64,000 bases of DNA from Archangium sp. (lineage in GTDB: Bacteria; Myxococcota; Myxococcia; Myxococcales; Myxococcaceae): positions 1 through 64,000 of the forward strand of contig JALHMW010000021.1 of assembly GCA_022843845.1 (NCBI GenBank), written 5' to 3'. The notes below the pieces were generated by a model. The model worked only from the letters and a program-made list of their open reading frames with translations, searched no databases and was not told the origin of the DNA. The position numbers were made by a program, and so were the translations under genes. Positions 16,567-24,894 of the stretch are shown here, piece by piece (the stretch's first letter is position 1; each line of letters begins with the position of its first letter).

Positions 16567-18006
16567 CTACCGGCCGACGCTCATGGGCGAGAGGAACTGG
16601 AGCGGCTGCCGTTTGACCTCACCCGAGTGGGAGTCGGTGATCTCGATGGTGAGCTGGAGCGGGCCCTTCACGTGCTCCTTCCGGATCGTCACCATCGCCG
16701 GGACGCGGGTGTCGGCGAGCGAGGCGAGCTCGACGTCTGGTGTGCCCAGCACGACCTCGATGGGCACCGGCGCCGAGATGCTCAGGTGGAACTTCGAGGT
16801 CTCGGGGTTCTTGTTCACCAGGTGAATCTCGAAGGGGTTTCGAATGGCGTCGCCATCGAGCACGAACGGGTTCGAGCCCTTGGTGCGAATGACGTTCGAC
16901 TCGAACGGCGTGCGCGTCGCGAGGCTGAACCCCAGCGTGCCGAGCGAGAGCAGCATCAGCGCGCCGTAGACGGCCAGGCGCGGGCGCATCACCGTGCGCT
17001 TGTTGCCGATGAGCTCGTGGTGCGAGGCGAAGCCGATCAGCTCGGGCGGCCGCTTCAGCTTGTGCATCACGTCGTCACAGGCATCGACGCACTGCAGACA
17101 GGCCAGACACTCCATCTGCAGGCCGTTGCGAATGTCGATGCCCGTCGGGCAGACGACGACACAGCGGTTGCAGTCGACGCAGTCGCCCTTCGGAGCGGCC
17201 GCAGGCGCCTTCGCCACCTTGCCGCGCGGCTCTCCGCGCTTCTCGAAGTACGAGACGGTGATCGAGTCCTTGTCGTGGAGCACCGACTGCAGCCGGCCGT
17301 ACGGGCACAGCACCACGCAGAACTGCTCGCGGAACCAGGTGAAGTTGAACATCAGGACGGCGGTGAAGCCCATCACGAGGAAGAACGCGGTGGAGTGGGC
17401 GCTCGGGCCTTCCATGATCATCGAGAGCAGCTTACGGGGCCCGACGAAGATGGCGGCCGCGGCCTGCGCGATGTTGAGCGAGATGAAGAGGTACACGGCG
17501 TACTTCGCGGCCCGCAGCCCGAACTTCTTCGCCGTCCACGGCGCGGCGTCGAGCTTGATGCGTTGCTCACGACCGCCCTCGAAGAACTGCTCGATGGGCC
17601 GGTAGATGCCCTCGAGGAAGACGGTCTGCGGGCAGGCCCAACCGCACCACACGCGGCCGCGCCACGCCGTCAGCGCGAGCAGGCCGAACGCGAACCCCAG
17701 CACCAGCAACAACACCATCCAGAAGTCCTGCGCGTTGAAGGTCGCGCCGAACAGGTAGAAGCGACGCGCGGCAGCATCGAGCTGAATCGCTGGCTTGCCG
17801 CCGATCTCGATGAGCGGCATCACGATGTAGAAGACGATCAGCACGGCGAACACCACTCGGCGCCGCGTCATCCACTTCCCCTTCACGTCGGCGGGGTGCA
17901 TCTTGATGCGCGTGCCGTCGGGCTTCATCGTACCGAGCGTCGACGGCGGCACGGCGTGCGTCGGGAGCAGTGGCTCGTTCGGTTTGGTGGGCTCGGCGGG
18001 CGTCAT
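16567..18006 (-). CDS. ccoG: cbb3 oxidase assembly protein CcoG (FixG/RdxA)
   Basis: Membrane-bound iron-sulfur protein needed for assembly of cbb3-type cytochrome oxidase, implicated in copper reduction; 479 aa. It has several membrane segments, the membrane motif CGWACPQTVFLEGI, and two 4Fe-4S sites in CVDCNRCVVVCPTGIDI and CLACLQCVDACDDVM. An Ig-like C-terminal domain (about 370-479) follows. It lies 148 bp downstream of ccoP on the same strand. No ccoH homologue was found beside it, although ccoGHIS is the usual order. Confidence 0.93.
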   Translation of the reverse strand: MTPAEPTKPNEPLLPTHAVPPSTLGTMKPDGTRIKMHPADVKGKWMTRRRVVFAVLIVFYIVMPLIEIGGKPAIQLDAAARRFYLFGATFNAQDFWMVLLLVLGFAFGLLALTAWRGRVWCGWACPQTVFLEGIYRPIEQFFEGGREQRIKLDAAPWTAKKFGLRAAKYAVYLFISLNIAQAAAAIFVGPRKLLSMIMEGPSAHSTAFFLVMGFTAVLMFNFTWFREQFCVVLCPYGRLQSVLHDKDSITVSYFEKRGEPRGKVAKAPAAAPKGDCVDCNRCVVVCPTGIDIRNGLQMECLACLQCVDACDDVMHKLKRPPELIGFASHHELIGNKRTVMRPRLAVYGALMLLSLGTLGFSLATRTPFESNVIRTKGSNPFVLDGDAIRNPFEIHLVNKNPETSKFHLSISAPVPIEVVLGTPDVELASLADTRVPAMVTIRKEHVKGPLQLTIEITDSHSGEVKRQPLQFLSPMSVGR

Positions 18007-18153
18007 GACGGGAGGTCGCTTCTTTCAAGGCGGGACGACAGTGTGATGCACGGTCGCGAGACTGGGATTCGGCACTTCAAACACCACGAGCGCACGGGGC
18101 GATAAGCAACGCTCCCCTCGTGCGCTCGAGGCCCGACGATGCTGGCTGGGCGA

Positions 18154-18696
18154 TCAGTCGACCGGGTCACCCTGCGGCGCCTTGCCCGGAAGATTCTTGC
18201 CTTTGAGCGACAGGACATAGGCCGTGACGTTGCGCGACTTGGCGTCGCCGATGACGGGGCCCCAGGCCGGCATACCCTTCTCGGGGAAGCCTTCGGCGAC
18301 GCCCTTGAGAATGTCCTTGCCCGCGTTCCCGTGAATCCAGAACTTGTCGGTGAGGTTGGGCCCGACCAGGCCTTCGCCGTTCTGACCGTGGCAGGCCGCG
18401 CAGGTGCCTGCGTAGACCTTCTGGCCCTCAGCGACGGCCTCTGGGCTCGCGGCCAACAGCGCCAACGCCTCTTCCGAGGTGGGGTTCGCGGCAGCGCGCG
18501 CCTTCTTCAGCGCGTCGACGTCGGCTTTGTAGACGGCCGACGGGTTCGGGAGCGACTCGGTCGTCTGGTACACGAGCCAGTACCCGAAGCCGAACACGAT
18601 GGACCCGAAGAGGATCACCAACCACCAGTTCGGCATGTGGTTGTCCTCTTCGAGGATGTCGTCGTACTTCCGCAGGTTGTTGTTGTCGGAGCTCAC
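18154..18696 (-). CDS. ccoP: cbb3 oxidase cytochrome c subunit CcoP, monohaem form
   Basis: Membrane-anchored cytochrome c subunit of the cbb3 oxidase, 180 aa. The N-terminus EDNHMPNWWLVILFG is the typical CcoP anchor. Only one haem c site is present, CAACH at about residue 108, with an axial Met probably in KGMPAWG. Textbook CcoP has two haem c domains and is nearly 300 aa long, so one domain is missing here. The DNA shows no frameshift. The GTG at 18696 overlaps the ccoQ stop. It should pass electrons from a soluble cytochrome to CcoO. Confidence 0.9.
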   Translation of the reverse strand: MSSDNNNLRKYDDILEEDNHMPNWWLVILFGSIVFGFGYWLVYQTTESLPNPSAVYKADVDALKKARAAANPTSEEALALLAASPEAVAEGQKVYAGTCAACHGQNGEGLVGPNLTDKFWIHGNAGKDILKGVAEGFPEKGMPAWGPVIGDAKSRNVTAYVLSLKGKNLPGKAPQGDPVD

Positions 18697-18872
18697 GACT
18701 TCGCCTCCTTCGACTCATCGTTGAGAGGAAGCGCCGCGAGCGTGTCGAAGTCGCCCTTGCGCTTGAAGAGGAAGGTGCGCGCGAGCATCAGCAGGAACGC
18801 ACCAAGGAAGATGGCGAACGCGACCAGCGGCAGCGTCGTCGACTCCATGTTGGCGAAGAATTGCTTGTACAT
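18693..18872 (-). CDS. ccoQ: cbb3 oxidase small subunit CcoQ
   Basis: Small membrane protein of 59 aa, found by translating the gap between ccoNO and ccoP. It begins MYKQFFANMESTTLPLVAFA and has one transmembrane helix (about 13-33) followed by a basic and then acidic tail. Size, position (4 nt overlap with ccoP, 3 nt after ccoNO) and the KQF/Y-type opening match CcoQ/FixQ, which stabilises the oxidase. Confidence 0.8.
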   Translation of the reverse strand: MYKQFFANMESTTLPLVAFAIFLGAFLLMLARTFLFKRKGDFDTLAALPLNDESKEAKS

Positions 18873-18875
18873 GGG

Positions 18876-21314
18876 TCAGCGACCTCCGCCGGTGGCAGGT
18901 GCCGCGGGTGCCGGCGCCTCGGTGGGCGCTGGCGGTGCGGCTTCTGGAGGTGCGGCCGGCGCTGCTTCAGGGGCAGGCGATGGCGCGGGCGGAACGACCT
19001 CGGTCGTCTTCACGGCCTCGACGCCGTAGCGCACGCCCTGATCGCGGCCGAGGCGCTGCAGGTACGAGATCATCGCGACCATCTCGCTGTCCGCCGCGAC
19101 GGTGACGCTCTGCGACGCGAGATCCTTCGCGATCGCTTCGCCCTGGAGCTGCTGATCGGCCTTCGCGTTGGCGATCTGCTCGGGCGTGTACGGAACGCCG
19201 AGCGTCGTCATCAGGTCGAGCTTCTTCGCGCCGAGCTCCTGGTCGATCTTCGCGTCGGCGAGCCAGCTGTACGCGGGCATGTTCGAGCCCGGGCTGGTCG
19301 CGCGTGGATCCATCATGTGGGTGTAGTGCCAGAGGTTCGGGTACTTGCCGCCGATGCGGTGCAGGTCCGGGCCGGTTCGCTTGGAGCCCCACTGGAAGGG
19401 GTGATCGTAGATGAACTCTTCGGCGCGGGAGGCTTCGCCGTAGCGCTGGTACTCGTCGATCATCGGACGAATCATCTGCGAGTGGCAGACGTAGCAGCCC
19501 TCGCGCGTGTACAGGTCGCGCCCCTGGAGCTCGAGCGCGGTGTACGGCTTCTGGGTGCTCCCCGTGGCAGGCACCGCCTGCTTGACGAAGATCGTCGGCA
19601 TCAGCTCGGCGACGCCACCGATGAGCACCGACAGCAGCACGAGCACGGTGAAGGCCATGGGCCGGCGCTCGATGATGCCGAACCACGACGGCTTGCCTGC
19701 GGCGCGCTCCCGCTTGTTGATGACGTAGGCCGCTTCGCCGATCACCAGGACGGCGATGGCCAGAACGATGGCCGGCACCAGCGAGACGAAGGTGAAGACC
19801 ACCGCCGCGCTGAAGCCCACGATGCTGAACCAGAGCGGCCGGCCCGTGATGACGTCGGCGAGCGTGCCAGCCTCGGGGTCGTCCTTGTCTGCGTCGCCCA
19901 CCACGACCTCGGTGCTCGCGACGACCGCCGTCTTCCCAGACATGGTCTTGATGAGGTTCCAGATCATCAGGATGAAGCCAACCAGGTACATCGTGCCGCC
20001 GAGGAAACGCACGATGTACATCGGGCGAATCGCGATCAGGGTCTCGACGAAGCTCGGGTACGTCAGCGTGCCGTCGGCGCCGCGCGCCTGCCACATGAGT
20101 CCCTGGTTCACGCCAGAGATCCACATCGACACCATGTAGACGACGATGCCGATGGTCGCGATCCAGAAGTGGGCGTCAGCGGCCTTCTTCGAATACAGCT
20201 GCGTGCCGTACATCCTGGGGACGAGCCAGTAGAACATGCCGGCCGCCATGAGGCCGTTCCAGCCGAGGGCGCCGCCATGGGCGTGGCCGACGATCCAGTC
20301 GGTGTAGTGCGCGAGGGCCGAGACCGACTTGATGCTGAGCAGCGGGCCTTCGAACGTCGACATGCCGTAGAACGTGACGCCGGCGACGAAGAACTTGAGC
20401 ACGGGGTCTTCGCGCACCTTGTTCCACGCGCCGCGCAGGGTGAGCAGGCCGTTGAGCATGCCGCCCCACGACGGAGCCCAGAGCATCACCGAGAAGACCA
20501 TGCCCAGCGACTGCGCCCAGTCAGGGAGCGCGGTGTAGAGCAGGTGGTGCGGGCCGGCCCAGATGTACATGAAGACCAGGGCCCAGAAGTGCACGATGGA
20601 GAGGCGGTACGAGTAGACCGGCCGCTCCGCCGCCTTCGGCATGAAGTAATACATGATGCCGAGGATGGGCGTGGTGAGGAAGAACGCGACGGCGTTGTGC
20701 CCGTACCACCATTGCACCAGCGCATCCTGCACGCCTGAGAAGACCGAGTAACTCTTGAACATCGTCAGCGGCAGCGCGAACGAGTTCACGATGTGCAGGA
20801 CTGCGACGGTCAGGATGGTTGCGATGTAGAACCACAGCGCGACGTACAGGTGCTTCTCGTTGCGTTTGGCGAGCGTCCAGAAGAAGTTGATCGCGAACAC
20901 CACCCAGATGAGCGCGATGCCGATGTCGATCGGCCACTCGAGCTCGGCGTACTCCTTCGAGGTGGTGATGCCGAGCGGCAGCGTCACGGCCGCGGCGACG
21001 ATGATGAGCTGCCACCCCCAGAAGTGAATGTTCGACAGCAGGTCCGACGCCATTCGCGCCCGCGTGAGGCGCTGCGTCGAGTAGTAGACGCCGGCGAACA
21101 TCATGTTGCCGACGAACGCGAAGATGACGGCGTTCGTGTGCAGCGGGCGCAGCCGCGAGAACGTGGTGTACGGAATGCCGAAGTTCATCTGCCACCAGGC
21201 GAGCTGGCTGGCGATGAGAACTCCGACGACAAGGCCGACGGCTCCGAACAAGACGGACGCGAAGATGAACTTGCGAACGATCGCGTCGTCGTACTCGATG
21301 CGCTGGGTCTGCAT
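18876..21314 (-). CDS. ccoNO: Fused cbb3 oxidase subunits CcoN and CcoO
   Basis: Catalytic subunit I and monohaem cytochrome subunit II of the high-affinity cbb3 oxidase in one chain of 812 aa. The N-terminal part (to about 480) is CcoN: 12 or so membrane helices with haem and copper ligands in segments such as LRPLHTNAVIFAF, WWYGHNAVAFFLT and HYTDWIVGHAHGGALGW. A linker with two or three further helices leads into CcoO (from about 570), with its haem site in GCYVCHSQMIRP. The last 60 residues are a Pro/Ala/Glu tail not needed for the fold. The start has AGGAGT upstream, inside the end of ccoS. CcoNO fusions are known in related bacteria. It reduces O2 to water while pumping protons. Confidence 0.95.
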   Translation of the reverse strand: MQTQRIEYDDAIVRKFIFASVLFGAVGLVVGVLIASQLAWWQMNFGIPYTTFSRLRPLHTNAVIFAFVGNMMFAGVYYSTQRLTRARMASDLLSNIHFWGWQLIIVAAAVTLPLGITTSKEYAELEWPIDIGIALIWVVFAINFFWTLAKRNEKHLYVALWFYIATILTVAVLHIVNSFALPLTMFKSYSVFSGVQDALVQWWYGHNAVAFFLTTPILGIMYYFMPKAAERPVYSYRLSIVHFWALVFMYIWAGPHHLLYTALPDWAQSLGMVFSVMLWAPSWGGMLNGLLTLRGAWNKVREDPVLKFFVAGVTFYGMSTFEGPLLSIKSVSALAHYTDWIVGHAHGGALGWNGLMAAGMFYWLVPRMYGTQLYSKKAADAHFWIATIGIVVYMVSMWISGVNQGLMWQARGADGTLTYPSFVETLIAIRPMYIVRFLGGTMYLVGFILMIWNLIKTMSGKTAVVASTEVVVGDADKDDPEAGTLADVITGRPLWFSIVGFSAAVVFTFVSLVPAIVLAIAVLVIGEAAYVINKRERAAGKPSWFGIIERRPMAFTVLVLLSVLIGGVAELMPTIFVKQAVPATGSTQKPYTALELQGRDLYTREGCYVCHSQMIRPMIDEYQRYGEASRAEEFIYDHPFQWGSKRTGPDLHRIGGKYPNLWHYTHMMDPRATSPGSNMPAYSWLADAKIDQELGAKKLDLMTTLGVPYTPEQIANAKADQQLQGEAIAKDLASQSVTVAADSEMVAMISYLQRLGRDQGVRYGVEAVKTTEVVPPAPSPAPEAAPAAPPEAAPPAPTEAPAPAAPATGGGR

Positions 21315-21514
21315 CAGAAAGACTCCTGGTTGGACTTCGGTGATGGGGGAACGGGCGAAGCAGGCGGCGCGGTGACGTCGTCTTCCTCGAGCGGGGTGAG
21401 CGAGAGCCTGTCGGCGTGCTCGAAGGTTCGGGACTTCACGGTGAAGATGAACAGCACGACGGAGCTCAGGACGAGCATCAAGCTCACGAAGACCTGCAGG
21501 ATCATCACGCTCAC
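21314..21514 (-). CDS. ccoS: cbb3 oxidase maturation protein CcoS
   Basis: Small single-pass membrane protein of 66 aa. One helix (about 3-27, MILQVFVSLMLVLSSVVLFI) is followed by a polar tail with TFEHADRLSLTPLEED; the D-x-x-x-x-P-L-x-x-D pattern is typical of CcoS. It is needed for cofactor insertion into CcoN. Its GTG start overlaps the ccoI stop and its stop overlaps the ccoNO start, so the three genes are translationally chained. Confidence 0.85.
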   Translation of the reverse strand: MSVMILQVFVSLMLVLSSVVLFIFTVKSRTFEHADRLSLTPLEEDDVTAPPASPVPPSPKSNQESF

Positions 21515-23976
21515 GAGTGCTCCTGAGCGACGCGCGGGTTCTGCGTCATCACAGTGTCAGACGCAGTCGTTGCGCGCGCGTACGCCTCGAGCCCGACGAT
21601 GGTGATGACCAGCAGCGTCAACGTGCTCGCAGGCATCGTGATGGCAGCCAGCAGGGGCGACATCTTCCCGAGCAAGGCCAGACAGATAGCGAACGCGTTG
21701 TAGGTGAGGCTGACCATCAGGACCTTCTTCACGACGGCGCGCAGATGCGCGGCGCGTGCCAGTGATTCCTTGATCGGAGACAAGCCTTCACCGACGAGGA
21801 AAAAATCGCTGCGCCCCGGCATCACGGGTCGATCGATGGCTGGCGTGCCCGCGATGAGGGCGCGCTCGAAGGCCAGCGAGTCGTTCACCCCGTCGCCGAG
21901 GAAGAGCGTGTCGCCCGCGTCGAGGCGCGAGACGGTCTCGGCTTTCTGCTCCGGCCGTTGCCCACCCAGCGCGTGATCGGCGGCGACGCCGAGCGTCTCG
22001 GCCATCGCGGCGACCCGGGCAGGCTCGTCTCCGCTGATGAGCCACACGTCGAAGCCGTGCTCGGTCAGCCACGCGAGCTCCTTGCGCGCGTCAGTGCGGA
22101 GCGCTTCGCGGGTCTCGAGCCGAGCGACGAGCGCGCCGTCGCGTGACAGCAACGTCACGTGCTCCGTCGTGCCCGGCACGGCCCAGCCAGCCCGGCCCAG
22201 CCGCCACAGCCCATCGGCGCGGCGCCACTCCATGCCCTGCCCCTGCACCTCTTCCACCGAGGCGGTCACCTCGTACTTCACGCCGTGGCCCTCGAGCGCA
22301 CGAGCGAGCGCGCCGCTGACGGGGTGACTGGAGCGCACGGCGAGGTTCCACGCGATGTCGCGCGTGACGGGCTCCATCGTCGTGAGGACGGAGGCGTCGA
22401 CCAGCTCGAGGCGGCCCAGCGTCAAGGTGCCGGTCTTGTCGAACAGCACCTTCTTCACCTTCACGAGGCGGTCGAGCAGATCGGACGAGCGCACGAAGAA
22501 GCCTGCGCGGCGCAGGTGCGTCTGGGTGATCTCGTACGCGAGCGGAATCGCGATGCCGATGGCGCACGGGCAGGTGATCACCAGCAGCGAGGCCGCGACG
22601 TTGACGGCCTCGTCGAAGCTCGACGGCAGCCACACGAGGAAGCCGGCCCCCGACACGAGCAACACCTTCACCACCCACTTGCGGGCCAGGTCGTTCCAGA
22701 GGTGATGGTGCTCGGGCACCTTGCCTTCTCGCGACGGTGGCTGACGGAGCAGCTGCACCAGCGGTGACTCGGTGAAGCCGGTGCGGGCGAGCACGTGGAA
22801 GGCGGTGCGGCCCGCGTTGAAGCTCCCGGCCGGCACCTCGGCGCCGGTGCTGAGCTGACGAGCCTTTGACTCTCCGGTGATCCAGTCGGTGCTGACGTGC
22901 GCCGCGGCGTCGAGCAGCGTGGCGTCGACCGGCACCACGTCACCGGGCGCGACCAGCAGCACGTCGTTCGCCTGCACCTTCGGCGCCTTCATCGGCACCA
23001 ACTTCTCGCCAACGACCTTGCGAACCACGAGGCCCTCGGCGCCGTCGTCGTCGAGCAGGAAGCGGCGGTTGCGCTCGAGCAGGCGCTCCTGAAGGAAGCG
23101 GCCCAGCAGCATGAGCGTGATGAAGGTGTTGAGCGTGTCGAAGTACGTGAGGTCGCCGCGCCCGGTGCGCATCTGCACCAGCGACATCGCGTAGACGAGG
23201 ATGATGCCCACCGCGATCGGCAGGTCGAGGTGCAGCATGCCCGATTTGATTCCGCGCAGTGCCGCGTTGAAGAACGGCCAGCCGCCGACGAAGACGGTGA
23301 CCGTCGAGAGCGCCAGCGACAGCCAGGTGAAGAGCGAGAACACGCCCTCGGCGTCAGGCACGAGCCCGAAGTAGAAGCTCACCGAGAAGAGCATCACGTT
23401 GATGGTGATGGCCGCCGAGACGCCGAGCCGAAGTGGCAGATCGATCGACTTCTTCGACGTCTCTTTGCGAGCGGGCCCGAACTGGTAGCCGAAGCCTTCG
23501 ACGTCTCGCACCCACCGCGCGAGGTCGGTCTGGCCCTTCTTGAAGAGCAGCCTGACCTTGCCCAGCGCGGGGTTGACCGTGATCTCTGCCGCGCCCTGCT
23601 GCCGGCGGAACGTCTCGTTCATCAACCAGACACACGCCGCACAGTGAACGCCCTGCACGTCGAGGGTCAGGCTGCAGATGTCTCCATCAGCCGTGGTCTG
23701 TGCCTGCTCGATGAGGGGATCGAGCCAGGTGTGGGAGCGCTGCGCCGGCGCCGTGGCAACCGGCGTCACCTCACCTCGCGCCAGCTCGTAGTAGCGGCCG
23801 AGGCCCTGCTCGAGCAGCAAATCGTGCACCGCCTCACAGCCGTGACAGCAGAAGCGCGCATTCGTTGCACCCATGGGAACGGCGGTCCCGCAGTGTTCGC
23901 AGGCTCCGCCCGGTGCACTCGTGGCTGTTTCGCGGGGGACATCACTCACAGAGCCCGTCGCCTGTGCAGACGGCAT
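21511..23976 (-). CDS. ccoI: Copper-exporting P-type ATPase for cbb3 oxidase (CcoI/FixI)
   Basis: Inner-membrane P1B ATPase that supplies copper for cbb3 oxidase assembly, about 820 aa. It has an N-terminal zinc-ribbon-like region (CEHCGTAVP and FCCHGCEAVHDLL), a heavy-metal-associated domain with VQGVHCAACVWL, eight membrane segments and the metal-binding CPC in VITCPCAIG. The phosphorylation motif is DKTGTLT and the hinge motif GDGVND. The start is uncertain: ATGs at 23982 or 23976 and a GTG at 23949 are all possible, and the last would leave more room for a divergent promoter. The long upstream extension to 24147 overlaps the divergent SafE-family gene and is rejected. Confidence 0.9.
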   Translation of the reverse strand: MPSAQATGSVSDVPRETATSAPGGACEHCGTAVPMGATNARFCCHGCEAVHDLLLEQGLGRYYELARGEVTPVATAPAQRSHTWLDPLIEQAQTTADGDICSLTLDVQGVHCAACVWLMNETFRRQQGAAEITVNPALGKVRLLFKKGQTDLARWVRDVEGFGYQFGPARKETSKKSIDLPLRLGVSAAITINVMLFSVSFYFGLVPDAEGVFSLFTWLSLALSTVTVFVGGWPFFNAALRGIKSGMLHLDLPIAVGIILVYAMSLVQMRTGRGDLTYFDTLNTFITLMLLGRFLQERLLERNRRFLLDDDGAEGLVVRKVVGEKLVPMKAPKVQANDVLLVAPGDVVPVDATLLDAAAHVSTDWITGESKARQLSTGAEVPAGSFNAGRTAFHVLARTGFTESPLVQLLRQPPSREGKVPEHHHLWNDLARKWVVKVLLVSGAGFLVWLPSSFDEAVNVAASLLVITCPCAIGIAIPLAYEITQTHLRRAGFFVRSSDLLDRLVKVKKVLFDKTGTLTLGRLELVDASVLTTMEPVTRDIAWNLAVRSSHPVSGALARALEGHGVKYEVTASVEEVQGQGMEWRRADGLWRLGRAGWAVPGTTEHVTLLSRDGALVARLETREALRTDARKELAWLTEHGFDVWLISGDEPARVAAMAETLGVAADHALGGQRPEQKAETVSRLDAGDTLFLGDGVNDSLAFERALIAGTPAIDRPVMPGRSDFFLVGEGLSPIKESLARAAHLRAVVKKVLMVSLTYNAFAICLALLGKMSPLLAAITMPASTLTLLVITIVGLEAYARATTASDTVMTQNPRVAQEHS

Positions 23977-24007
23977 GCCCATTGAACTCGTGGTCGTCGT
24001 GGACCTG

Positions 24008-24661
24008 ATGATCATCGCCGGTGCGTCGAGCGCGCTGGTCGCCGGCGCAACCGGGAGCCTGCATTGCGCGCTCATGTGTGGGCCCCTGGCGTGCGCGGGG
24101 CTCCCAGCAGGCGAAGGCCGGCGCGCGGCGGCTGCGGCGTGGAACATCGGGCGAATCGCTGGCTACGCGCTCGTCGGCCTGGGCCTCGGGCTGACCGGAA
24201 CGGCGCTCGCGGGGCTGCTCACGTTCTCGGTGCAGCCGTATCTGCCGTGGGTGATGGCGGCAGGGCTCATCGCCACCGCGCTGGAGCTCGGGAAACACCT
24301 GCGCCCGCTCCCGATCGTCGGAACGATCTCTCAAAAGCTCGTTCGGTTTTCAGGGCCCCTCACCCCGATGCGCCGGAGCTTCGTGATGGGGCTGGCGACG
24401 CCGTTTCTGCCGTGCGGGCTCTTGTACGGGGTCTTCCTCGCCGCGATCGCGACCTCGAGCGCCGCCGGCGGAGCGACCATCATGGCGGCGTTCGCGCTCG
24501 GCGCCGTCCCTGCTCTCGCTGGGGTTCAAGCCGGCGCGCACCTGGGTCAGCGGTGGCCGAACGTCACCTGGGCGCTCCGGAAAGCGGTCCCGCTCTTCGC
24601 CGCCGGCGTGCTGATCTACCGCGCGGTCGTCGCCGCCACCCAGGGGCCCGAGTGCCACTGA
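24008..24661 (+). CDS. SafE/TauE-family membrane protein, possible copper transport partner
   Basis: Membrane protein of about 217 aa of the sulfite exporter TauE/SafE superfamily, in the subgroup often found next to ccoGHIS. The opening ATGSLHCALMCGPLACAG, with Cys in a helix, is the hallmark of this subgroup, followed by about six helices and the motif GLATPFLPCGLLYG. These proteins are implicated in metal (copper) handling for oxidase assembly. It is divergent from ccoI, with only about 30 bp between the chosen starts. An in-frame ATG at 23975 would overlap ccoI. Family call is good; function is inferred from neighbours. Confidence 0.8.
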   Translation: MIIAGASSALVAGATGSLHCALMCGPLACAGLPAGEGRRAAAAAWNIGRIAGYALVGLGLGLTGTALAGLLTFSVQPYLPWVMAAGLIATALELGKHLRPLPIVGTISQKLVRFSGPLTPMRRSFVMGLATPFLPCGLLYGVFLAAIATSSAAGGATIMAAFALGAVPALAGVQAGAHLGQRWPNVTWALRKAVPLFAAGVLIYRAVVAATQGPECH

Positions 24662-24894
24662 GCCAATGACGTGAAGGGAGGCGTCGCCGGCCGACTCCAG
24701 CCAGCCTTTGAACGCGACGAACCCGACTGTCGCCATCTGCGCTGCGTTCGCCACCCCGCCGGCTTGTTCGCGCGCACGTCCGTTCGGGCACGTGCATCTC
24801 CTTGTTCGTGGTGCACCGCGCCCTCACACCTCCTTCACCGCAGGCGGAATGGGCGACCCCTGACGGAACTGGGGGTACACTGCTCGGCGAATCG

